Shown one piece after another: positions 7,999-15,195 of a DNA stretch of 64,000 nt. The DNA comes from Peribacillus asahii (GTDB lineage: Bacteria; Bacillota; Bacilli; Bacillales; DSM-1321), in contig NZ_QWVS01000008.1 of assembly GCF_003570725.1 (NCBI RefSeq), forward strand, positions 1 through 64,000, given 5' to 3'. How positions within the stretch are numbered: position 1 is the stretch's first letter; every line of letters starts with the position of its first letter. The notes under the pieces were generated by a model. It was not told where the DNA came from, did no database searches, and was given only the letters and a program-made list of their open reading frames with translations. A program made the position numbers and the translations under genes.

Positions 7999-9033
7999 TT
8001 AGACTCCAAGAATAGATGGTTCTCCTAATAGCTCCGATACAGCCTTGATTACTTTTTCTGGTGTTGGCAAATAAATATCTTCTAACGGTGGAGAAAATGG
8101 TACTGGCGTATGCGGTGCCGTAATTCGTTTGATTGGAGCATCAAGCGTATCGAAGCCTTTATCCGCAACCAATGCCGCAATATCAGTAGCTATACTGCAT
8201 CTTGGATTTGCCTCATCTATTACAATCAATCGATTCGTCTTGGCAACAGAAGAAAGAATTGTATCCTCGTCTAGAGGTGATAAACTGCGTGGGTCGACGA
8301 TTTCCACTTCAATCCCTCTCTTAGCCAACTGTTCTGCAGCCTGCTGAGCCGTTTGAACTTGCTTTCCAATTGCAACGATAGTCAAATCTGAACCTTTTCT
8401 CTTGATCTCTGCTTTTCCAAGCGGAATTGTATAATAGCCCTCTGGTACTTCACCTACCGCATTATAAAGCGTCTTATCTTCAAAAAAGATGACAGGATCA
8501 TTATCCTCAATTGCTGCAAGCAACAACCCTTTCGCATCATAAGGTGTAGATGGTACAACTACTTTCAATCCTGGTATACTCGTAAACAACGCATATAAGC
8601 TTTGTGAATGTTGAGCAGCTGCTCTAAACCCGGCGCCATGCATCGTACGGACTGTAACCGGCACCTGTGCTTTCCCTCCGAACATATAGCGGAATTTGGC
8701 GCCCTGGTTCAAGACTTCATCCAAACAGCTCCCAATAAAGTCATTAAACATAAGCTCAGCAATCGGACGCAGCCCAGTAGAAGCAGCTGCCATCGCTGCT
8801 CCCATATAACCAGCCTCCGCAATCGGTGTATCTAAAATTCGCTCTCGACCAAATTCTTGCACTAACCCCTTTGTAACTCCTAATACACCGCCCCATGCTT
8901 CATCGTCCTGTAGATGATCGACTTCTGCACCGCCAGCTACATCCTCCCCCATGAGAATGACATCTTCATCCCTTCTCATTGCAATCGCCATCGCTTCATT
9001 AATCGCTTGAGACATACTAATTTTTCTACTCAT
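7999..9033 (-). CDS. acoB: Acetoin dehydrogenase E1 component, beta subunit
   Basis: About 344 aa. A transketolase-like pyrimidine-binding domain (GEDVAGGAEVDHLQDDEAWGG, AEAGYMGAAMA) precedes the C-terminal transketolase domain (IVAIGKQVQTAQQAAEQL). It pairs with AcoA to form the thiamine-diphosphate E1 that cleaves acetoin to acetaldehyde and an acetyl group. The ATG at 9042 is only one base from GGAGG; the ATG at 9033 has a 10-base spacing and starts MSRKISMSQAINEAM, like known AcoB proteins. I therefore chose 9033. Confidence 0.9.
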   Translation of the reverse strand: MSRKISMSQAINEAMAIAMRRDEDVILMGEDVAGGAEVDHLQDDEAWGGVLGVTKGLVQEFGRERILDTPIAEAGYMGAAMAAASTGLRPIAELMFNDFIGSCLDEVLNQGAKFRYMFGGKAQVPVTVRTMHGAGFRAAAQHSQSLYALFTSIPGLKVVVPSTPYDAKGLLLAAIEDNDPVIFFEDKTLYNAVGEVPEGYYTIPLGKAEIKRKGSDLTIVAIGKQVQTAQQAAEQLAKRGIEVEIVDPRSLSPLDEDTILSSVAKTNRLIVIDEANPRCSIATDIAALVADKGFDTLDAPIKRITAPHTPVPFSPPLEDIYLPTPEKVIKAVSELLGEPSILGV

Positions 9034-9058
9034 ATTCCCCATTCCTCCCTTTCAATGT

Positions 9059-10051
9059 TTAATAGGATACATATACATCTTTTAATAGATCCGCTGCCTC
9101 TGGGTAAGGACTTTCTTCACTAAACTTCACCGCTTGTTCAATGGCCTCTTCTACTGACTTTTCAAGTGAAATCAATTCTTTTTCAGACAAGAGCTGCTGA
9201 TCTAATAAATAGTTTCTGAATTGTACAATGGCATCTTTCTCTTGCTTATGTTCTTTCTTCTCTTGTTCTACTTTATATTTCTGAGCATCTCCCTCGAAGT
9301 GGCCATAATTTCGATACGTTACGCATTCAATTAATGTCGGCCCTTCTCCTCTTCGTGCCCTTTGAACCGCCTCTTCTGCCGCCTTGTAAACAGCCATAAC
9401 ATCTTTTCCATCCACGCGAACACCAGGGATATTATAGCCAATTGCCCGGTCGGCTATCGTTTTACAACTAGAAGCATAGCTAAATGGAGTCGCTTCTCCA
9501 TATCCATTGTTTTCCGCAATAAAGATAACAGGTAGCTTCCAAATCGCCGCAAGATTAATCCCCTCATGGAAAGTCCCATGATTATTGGCACCATCGCCAA
9601 AGAAGCAAACGCTTACATTGTCGGTCTTTTTATACTTAGCAGTTAAGGCTGCACCACAAGCAAGAGGAAAGCCTCCTCCAACAATGCCATTCGCCCCTAA
9701 CATTCCTTTATCTAAATCAGCAATATGCATGGAGCCGCCTTTTCCTTTGCACAGCCCAGTTACTTTGCCGTAAATTTCAGCCATCATCCCATTTAAATCA
9801 CATTCTTTTGCAATACAGTGACCATGACCACGATGAGTGCTTGTAATACTATCTTTTTCATTAAGGTGGGCACAAACCCCAACAGCTACAGCTTCCTCTC
9901 CCGCATATAAATGAACGAAGCCTGGCAAAATCCCTTTTGCAAATTGCTCATGAACTTTATCTTCAAATTGACGGATTTCTAACATTTTTTTATACATCCA
10001 ATACGCTTTTTCCTGAGATAACTGCACTTCTTTATTTTGGATCGTTTCCAT
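9059..10051 (-). CDS. acoA: Acetoin dehydrogenase E1 component, alpha subunit
   Basis: 330 aa. The thiamine-diphosphate/Mg motif is FFGDGANNHGTFHEGIN followed by AENNGYG. The N-terminal part has the E1-alpha signature MLEIRQFEDKV and GFVHLYAGEEA. It is the first gene of the operon, with AAGGAGG seven bases before the ATG and a sigma-54 promoter 38 bp upstream. It acts with AcoB; 25 bp separate the two frames as drawn. Confidence 0.93.
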   Translation of the reverse strand: METIQNKEVQLSQEKAYWMYKKMLEIRQFEDKVHEQFAKGILPGFVHLYAGEEAVAVGVCAHLNEKDSITSTHRGHGHCIAKECDLNGMMAEIYGKVTGLCKGKGGSMHIADLDKGMLGANGIVGGGFPLACGAALTAKYKKTDNVSVCFFGDGANNHGTFHEGINLAAIWKLPVIFIAENNGYGEATPFSYASSCKTIADRAIGYNIPGVRVDGKDVMAVYKAAEEAVQRARRGEGPTLIECVTYRNYGHFEGDAQKYKVEQEKKEHKQEKDAIVQFRNYLLDQQLLSEKELISLEKSVEEAIEQAVKFSEESPYPEAADLLKDVYVSY

Positions 10052-10088
10052 TTTCCAGCCTCCTTAATGTTGATTCACTAAAGATTAA

Positions 10089-10104
10089 TGCAAGTAATGT
10101 GCCA
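10089..10104 (-). promoter_or_regulatory. Sigma-54 (-24/-12) promoter of acoABCL
   Basis: On the minus strand TGGCAC (10099-10104), five bases, then TTGCA (10089-10093). This is a consensus match to the SigL/sigma-54 promoter with the invariant GG and GC. Transcription should start near 10077, leaving a leader of about 25 nt. It fits the AcoR activator encoded at the end of the cluster. Confidence 0.92.
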
Positions 10105-10149
10105 ACGTGAAAAAGCTTAAAATTAAAGAGGAATGTAGTTTTTTAATAA

Positions 10150-10201
10150 AAACAAAGTGAGACAAAACGGGACGGCTGTCTCGTTTTGTCTCACTTTGTT
10201 T
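10150..10201. promoter_or_regulatory. 52-bp palindrome, probable AcoR upstream activating site
   Basis: The arms 10150-10173 and 10178-10201 pair over 24 bp (one G-T) around a 4-base centre. Each arm holds two GAGAC/GGGAC-type half sites 10 bp apart. The centre is about 98 bp upstream of the predicted sigma-54 transcription start, a typical distance for an enhancer-like activator site. Because it lies between divergent genes (acoA and the BASS transporter), a terminator role makes little sense. Binding by AcoR is inferred. Confidence 0.65.
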
Positions 10202-10407
10202 CCCTTTTTGCTATTCCTTTGATTTTTCAAACATTCTCTGGAGACAAGACCATAAAAATAATAAACAGGAAGTAATTCCATTCTCACTATCTACTATTCT
10301 GACCTAGCATTATAAGATGGGTATGGTAAACTTGGTCTGAAAGAAGAAATATTTCACGAGGGCAACTTCCTTTTTTCTTCATATATATTGTCAGGGGTGG
10401 GACTCGC

Positions 10408-11367
10408 TTGTTACAGAGTTTAAATCGTTTTCTTGAAAAAGCGATGCCTGTCATTACACCAGCAAGTGTTGTACTCGGTGTAATCTTCGCTTATTATTTA
10501 GAATCCTATGCCTTCCTCGTTCCTTGGATTTTTGCCTTTATTACGTTCACAGGAAGTCTGGGTTCTAATTTCAAATCATTAAAGAACGTTGCAACTAATC
10601 CAATGCCGATTCTTGTTGTACTCGGAGTTCTTCACATCATTATGCCTGTTTGGGCATGGACACTTGGACATTTAGTGTTTCCTGGAGATTCCTTAACGGT
10701 TACAGGATTAGTGTTAGGTGTCGTCATTCCAACTGGAGTAACTAGCTTACTTTGGATCACCATTTACAAAGGAAATGCAGTTTTAGCGCTTACAATTGTA
10801 TTAATTGACACTTTATTATCACCAATTATCGTTCCATATAGTGTTGCTTTCTTCAGTGGTACAACAGTTGAGATGAATACAATGGCCTTAATGAAAGGGA
10901 TGATCGGCATGGTCGTTATTCCTTCTGTAATGGCTATGCTGCTTAACCAAGCAACAAAAGGAAAAATCAAGCCGGTTCTTGGTCCAAAGCTAGCCCCTTT
11001 TTCAAAAATGGCTATCGGTGTTTGTGTAACATTAAACAGCACAAAAGTAGCTCCTTATTTAAGTAAAGTCGATGCCAAGCTTATTAAAATGGCCATCATG
11101 GTCTTGCTTATTGCCTTTTCAGGTTATCTTCTATCTTGGATGATTGCGAAGTTCTTAAAATGGGAGAAGGAAGAAATTATCAGTGTTATGTATACAGGCG
11201 GCATGCGAAATATCGCAGCAGGAGCTGTTCTAGCTGTTGCCTATTTCCCAGCTGCCGTTGCTGTACCTGTTATTCTCGGTACTCTATTCCAACAAGTTTT
11301 AGCATCCTTTTACGGATCATGGCTTAACCGTTATTATCATAATTCCGCGAAACAAAAAGCTGCATAA
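10408..11367 (+). CDS. Bile acid:sodium symporter (BASS) family transporter
   Basis: 319 aa, almost entirely hydrophobic, with about nine membrane segments. It shows BASS-family features such as TGSLGSNFKSLK near the start, VVIPTGVTSLLW in the middle and YTGGMRNIAAGAV near the end. The start is TTG at 10408 behind AGGGGTGG. It is divergent from acoABCL and shares that intergenic region, so its substrate may be a small organic acid or acetoin-related metabolite. That link rests only on position; the substrate cannot be read from sequence. Confidence 0.8.
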   Translation: MLQSLNRFLEKAMPVITPASVVLGVIFAYYLESYAFLVPWIFAFITFTGSLGSNFKSLKNVATNPMPILVVLGVLHIIMPVWAWTLGHLVFPGDSLTVTGLVLGVVIPTGVTSLLWITIYKGNAVLALTIVLIDTLLSPIIVPYSVAFFSGTTVEMNTMALMKGMIGMVVIPSVMAMLLNQATKGKIKPVLGPKLAPFSKMAIGVCVTLNSTKVAPYLSKVDAKLIKMAIMVLLIAFSGYLLSWMIAKFLKWEKEEIISVMYTGGMRNIAAGAVLAVAYFPAAVAVPVILGTLFQQVLASFYGSWLNRYYHNSAKQKAA

Positions 11368-11370
11368 CGA

Positions 11371-11400
11371 AAAAAACCGACCTTCATCGGTCGGTCTTTT
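11371..11400. terminator. Bidirectional terminator between convergent genes
   Basis: ACCGACC / GGTCGGT is a 7-bp GC-rich stem with an A-run before and a T-run after. It serves the BASS transporter gene (plus) and the DUF4097 gene (minus). Confidence 0.85.
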
Positions 11401-11417
11401 CGTCTAAAAGTGATTAT

Positions 11418-12224
11418 CTACCTCAATTTTGCAACTGTAATTTCACCATTAGTAGTCTTTAATTTTATAACATATTTCCCTTTCCCAATGGTCGTAGATC
11501 CTTCATATTTATCGAGAATATTAATATCTCCATTAGTAACTTCCACATCAAATGTTGTGTTGGTCGGTTCCTTTTCTGTTCGAACGATAATCTCTCCGTT
11601 CGTAGTCGTTAATTGCATCCTGCGATCCAAGTCTTTCGTTTCAACTAAAATTTCACCATTCGTTGTAGATCCAATAATATCTCCTTCTACACCTTGTAAG
11701 TAAATTTCACCGTTCGTTGACTCAACATCCACGCGCTTAGCCACAATCGTATCTAATTCTATCTCTCCATTTACTATTTTCACTTGTAGATTATTTACCT
11801 TCATTTGTTCAATTTGAACTTCACCATTTCCGTTCTTAATAGTAAAAGCTTCATATTGTTTTTCCGGTAAAAAGATTTTTAAATGCTGTGATTGAGTATG
11901 AAACCCAAAACGAAACAACCATTTTTCTTTTAATTTAAAGGAAACGGAAAGGGTGTCTCCTTCTACTTCTGTTGTAAAAGTAGATTCGCTCCCTTTGTAT
12001 CCTTTCGTCACGAGTTCTATCTTAGCTTCAGAATCTTTTGTAGGAATAATTTCTACCCTTGCATTATCACTATCTACCTTCAAGGCCGTAAATTCCTCTT
12101 TAATTATTTTTTCTTCCATCGTTGCATCCGCTTCAATCGTTGAAGGATAAGTGAAAAGACCTCCGACAACACCAATTGCTAACAAAACAAGAGCGATAAT
12201 TGATAATTTTTTTACATTAATCAT
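11418..12224 (-). CDS. DUF4097 family membrane-anchored beta-repeat protein
   Basis: 268 aa. An N-terminal signal-anchor helix (LSIIALVLLAIGVVGGLF) is followed by a repetitive beta-helix-like region with recurring NGEI/NGDI units (for example VNGEIELDT, TNGEIYLQG, TTNGEILVE, TTNGEIIVR, TNGDINIL). This is typical of DUF4097/LiaG-YvlB-type proteins that sit outside the membrane. It is the third gene of a padR-HAAS-DUF4097 unit and overlaps the HAAS gene by 8 bp. A role in envelope-stress sensing is inferred from that conserved gene order. Confidence 0.8.
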   Translation of the reverse strand: MINVKKLSIIALVLLAIGVVGGLFTYPSTIEADATMEEKIIKEEFTALKVDSDNARVEIIPTKDSEAKIELVTKGYKGSESTFTTEVEGDTLSVSFKLKEKWLFRFGFHTQSQHLKIFLPEKQYEAFTIKNGNGEVQIEQMKVNNLQVKIVNGEIELDTIVAKRVDVESTNGEIYLQGVEGDIIGSTTNGEILVETKDLDRRMQLTTTNGEIIVRTEKEPTNTTFDVEVTNGDINILDKYEGSTTIGKGKYVIKLKTTNGEITVAKLR

Positions 12225-12771
12225 GCTTCAGCCCTCCTTTTACAAGCGATACATTAAATTGTAAATAGCGAATAAACCCTTTGGTTAACGCCTTTGTTGC
12301 AAAGAACATTCCAATTCCAACAAAAATACCGATTCCACATAATCCGATCGCACTAAATACGTCAAACAACCAAAAATCACCCATTATTATATTAAACAGT
12401 ACACCTAATGGAGAAAGAATAAACGATAAGGAAACAACCCAGCCGGCAAAAAGAAGAGCTAATACCCCAATAAATGGACCTAATACAAGCACAAGGTTAA
12501 AAAAGCCTAAACCGATCACCGCCCAAACAGCACGCATAATATTTCCGGCAGATGCTGAATGCTCCACTTTTTCAATGCGCGCAGAAGCTACTAGCTCTTT
12601 CGCAATTTGCTTAGGAGAGCCAAGCGCCTTTGAAATTTCCTCTTCAGTCTTTCCTTCCTCTAAACCAATTGCAAAATATTCCTCATAATCTTGTAGAATC
12701 TCTTGGCGTTCCTCTACCGATATATTCCTTAAAGACAACTGTAATTGATGTAAAAACTGTTCTTTATTCAT
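12217..12771 (-). CDS. HAAS/DUF1700 domain membrane protein
   Basis: 184 aa. The cytoplasmic N-terminus has the HAAS signature ([33 protein letters not shown], shown here as residues 1-33; ...[14 protein letters not shown]). Three or four hydrophobic segments follow (about 85-165). HAAS proteins are usually encoded next to a PadR regulator and are thought to be its partner or target, as here. The start codon overlaps the end of padR by 8 bp, indicating translational coupling. Confidence 0.82.
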   Translation of the reverse strand: MNKEQFLHQLQLSLRNISVEERQEILQDYEEYFAIGLEEGKTEEEISKALGSPKQIAKELVASARIEKVEHSASAGNIMRAVWAVIGLGFFNLVLVLGPFIGVLALLFAGWVVSLSFILSPLGVLFNIIMGDFWLFDVFSAIGLCGIGIFVGIGMFFATKALTKGFIRYLQFNVSLVKGGLKHD

Positions 12772-13087
12772 GATTTACACCTTCTTTTATTAATTGATTC
12801 ACACCATTTGAAAATTGAACCCATTCGGCTAAAAGCTCGTGAAGATAATTCCTGCCTTTATCGGTTAACGCATAATATTTACGTGGCGGACCTTCTGTCG
12901 ATTCCTTTAAATACGTTGTGAAATATTCTTCTTTTGTTAATCGTCTTAACAACGGATATACTGACCCTTCGGAAATTTCGATTTGATCAGAAATCTTTTG
13001 CACCAGCTCATAACCATAGCAATCTTTTTTATCCACTAAAACAAGGACACATAATTCCAAGACCCCTTTTTTAAACTGAACGTTCAC
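12764..13087 (-). CDS. PadR family transcriptional regulator
   Basis: 107 aa, the compact PadR form. The winged helix includes [27 protein letters not shown] and [14 protein letters not shown]. It starts at a GTG codon (13087) behind GAGGTGG. It is the first gene of the padR-HAAS-DUF4097 operon and probably represses it through the inverted repeats just upstream. The effector is unknown. Confidence 0.88.
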   Translation of the reverse strand: MNVQFKKGVLELCVLVLVDKKDCYGYELVQKISDQIEISEGSVYPLLRRLTKEEYFTTYLKESTEGPPRKYYALTDKGRNYLHELLAEWVQFSNGVNQLIKEGVNHE

Positions 13088-13116
13088 AATCTCACCACCT
13101 CTTTCTTTAACTTTTA

Positions 13117-13137
13117 GTACTATTCATTATATAGTAC
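13117..13137. promoter_or_regulatory. Candidate PadR operator 1
   Basis: GTACTAT / ATAGTAC, a perfect 7-bp inverted repeat with a 7-base spacer, 30 bp upstream of the padR start. It shares the string ACTATTCATTA with the second element at 13179-13189, and a TATAAT overlaps it on the minus strand. Confidence 0.45.
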
Positions 13138-13166
13138 CTATCAACATCTCATACATTGATTTTAAT

Positions 13167-13180
13167 GTAGCATATGCTAC
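13167..13180. promoter_or_regulatory. Candidate PadR operator 2
   Basis: GTAGCATATGCTAC is a perfect 14-bp palindrome about 80 bp upstream of padR and about 95 bp upstream of the divergent DUF2157 gene. It is joined to a repeat of ACTATTCATTA, also present in the first element. It could control both directions. Confidence 0.4.
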
Positions 13181-13275
13181 TATTCATTACAAGTTACCTT
13201 TTTATATTTTTCCAAAAGTGAACTATTTTTACAAATGAACCGATATACTAATTAAAGATGAAAGGAGTGAATGAT

Positions 13276-14340
13276 GTGATTAAAAAAGCCGTAAAAAAGA
13301 AGGACTACGAATTTCTATCACATGAAATGCACTACCTTGAAACAACAGGAGTGATTTCATCTGAAGAAAAAGAGAAAATCTTAAACACTTATGAAATAAA
13401 AACGGGATCCAATTTTATTCAGACTGTATTAACAATTGGGGCTTTACTTCTAGGAATCGGAGTTTTAAGTTTCGTTGCAAGCAATTGGATGTACTTTCAT
13501 AAAGGAATTAAGTTTTTCTTAATTATTTTTGGTATCATTGGGTTTCAACAAGCTGGGCTTCGTCTTGAAGCAACCTATCCCAAAACAGCTCGAAGCCTCC
13601 ATTATATTGGACTATTAATTTTTGGAGCGGGCATTTTCCTTGTAGAACAAATGTTTAATCTTAGCATTAATTTTAATACCTCCTTTCTCCTATGGGCACT
13701 GGGAACGATACTTATTGGTTATTATTCAAAAGATGTAATCATTTTACTTTTTACAACACTTTTACTATTCATTTATATAAATGGCAGTATGTTTTTAGAC
13801 GAAACAGCTTATCCATTTGCCGTTCTGATTTTTTTACCAGTTCTTTACTGGATGTTAAAAGAGTTTCGTTTCCCAAAACGTTTCACCTTCTCTTTAAATG
13901 CACTAGCGATTAATACAATCATCTTATTGTTATTCGAATTCGTGCCGAAAATAATCAGTGCTTATGAGGAACAAATTGTTCTTTCGATTTTATTCGTACT
14001 CGGATTAGCGCTAGCCTATCTGCCTGTTCCGGAACAAGTACAAAAGATTACCCACTTACAAGGTCATCTGCTACACGGCATAACAGCTCTGTTTCTTACG
14101 TATCATTATTCGATTATCTTTGCGATTGCCTATCTTATTTTCCTGTTATATCTTGTGAATAAAGGAAGCCTAATTAGTATCGCAATTATTTGTGCACTAA
14201 TCTTACGCTATTATATAGATTTCTCCTTTGATTTCTTACCAAAATCGCTTGTTTTTATCATCGCAGGCATCATTTTAATCGGTTTTGGCTTCTTCTTTGA
14301 GCATCAGCGAAAGAAAGGAGAGACGAATCATGAAGAATAA
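13276..14340 (+). CDS. DUF2157 membrane protein
   Basis: About 354 aa. A short soluble N-terminus (HEMHYLETTGVISSEEKEKIL) is followed by some ten membrane segments starting at FIQTVLTIGALLLGIGVLSFVA. This is the DUF2157 layout. The frame is open from an ATG at 13258, but AAAGGAG lies just inside it, so the GTG at 13276 (8-base spacing) is the better start. It overlaps the GDYXXLXY gene by 11 bp. The two families are often encoded side by side; the function is unknown. Confidence 0.8.
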   Translation: MIKKAVKKKDYEFLSHEMHYLETTGVISSEEKEKILNTYEIKTGSNFIQTVLTIGALLLGIGVLSFVASNWMYFHKGIKFFLIIFGIIGFQQAGLRLEATYPKTARSLHYIGLLIFGAGIFLVEQMFNLSINFNTSFLLWALGTILIGYYSKDVIILLFTTLLLFIYINGSMFLDETAYPFAVLIFLPVLYWMLKEFRFPKRFTFSLNALAINTIILLLFEFVPKIISAYEEQIVLSILFVLGLALAYLPVPEQVQKITHLQGHLLHGITALFLTYHYSIIFAIAYLIFLLYLVNKGSLISIAIICALILRYYIDFSFDFLPKSLVFIIAGIILIGFGFFFEHQRKKGETNHEE

Positions 14341-14872
14341 TCTTTTTATGCGAATACTAGTCTTTTCGATTCCCGTTTTACTCTTAATTGGATTAGCAAT
14401 TCCACCTACATGGACCTCTTTAACAGGAGAAGAAATTCGATTAAAAACCGAGCCCATCGATCCGACCGATTTATTTCGCGGCAGTTATGTTACTTTGTAT
14501 TATGAAATTGAACAAGTGACGCCAGAACAATTATCTGACTCTGTTGTCAAAGAAATTAAGCGTAAATCAGAAGGCGATATACTTCCTGTATTTGTTCAAT
14601 TAGAAAAAGGAAGCGACAATATTTACATCGTCAAAAAGGTGACAAACAAGAAACCATCAAGCGGCGTTTATCTAAAAGGCACTTTAAATATTCCATATGA
14701 AATGCAAGCCACGCCTCCGGAATCATTTCATATTCAATACAATCTAGATAATTACTACGCTCCCAAAAAAGATGCAGAAGAGATCGAATCTGTGACCTCC
14801 ACTAAACCAGCAGTAGCGATTGTCAAAGTTAAAAATGGCCGTGCTATTTTAATGGATATTATTGTTCCGTAA
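14330..14872 (+). CDS. GDYXXLXY domain protein
   Basis: About 180 aa. An N-terminal membrane helix (ILVFSIPVLLLIGLAIPP) precedes an extracytoplasmic domain with the family motif, here RGSYVTLYY within LKTEPIDPTDLFRGSYV. The frame extends upstream, but AAAGGAG ends 10 bases before the ATG at 14330, so I take that start. It forms a pair with the DUF2157 gene. The molecular role is unknown. Confidence 0.8.
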   Translation: MKNNLFMRILVFSIPVLLLIGLAIPPTWTSLTGEEIRLKTEPIDPTDLFRGSYVTLYYEIEQVTPEQLSDSVVKEIKRKSEGDILPVFVQLEKGSDNIYIVKKVTNKKPSSGVYLKGTLNIPYEMQATPPESFHIQYNLDNYYAPKKDAEEIESVTSTKPAVAIVKVKNGRAILMDIIVP

Positions 14873-14886
14873 CAAAACCATTATAA

Positions 14887-14930
14887 AAAGAGGGTGAATC
14901 AAATGTAGATACTTTTGATCCATCCTCTTT
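14887..14930. terminator. Hairpin terminator after the GDYXXLXY gene
   Basis: AAAGAGGGTGAATCAAA pairs with TTTTGATCCATCCTCTTT with two mismatches. The T-tract is weak on the plus strand. The rest of 14931-15195 is AT-rich and I see no gene in it; it must hold the promoter of the autolysin gene. Confidence 0.5.
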
Positions 14931-15195
14931 GTCTTGTCCTATTCATTCACCTCTCCTCATTATTAAAAAAAGAGCAAAATATCCCATAAAACTAGTAACA
15001 TAAGCCAAAGTTTGGTAATTTAATAGAAGGAACGATTTAATCAAAACCCTAACTGCTCTTTGTCTTCTATATTGTTACAGAATAGGTCTTACTATCTATA
15101 TAACTTTCAATAATAAGTCCGAAGTATTGTATATACGCTATATTTTTTAATAATTATGACGGAAGCAAGATTACTATGAAAGCAAGGTGAAAAGA

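Noticed and set aside
10150-10201. Very stable hairpin that could be read as a bidirectional terminator
   Set aside because: It lies between divergent genes, upstream of both, with no gene ending nearby. An operator or activator site fits the position better.
12281-12688. Plus-strand 135-codon frame
   Set aside because: It is a shadow of the HAAS gene; the minus-strand product has a clear domain and overlaps padR in an operon.
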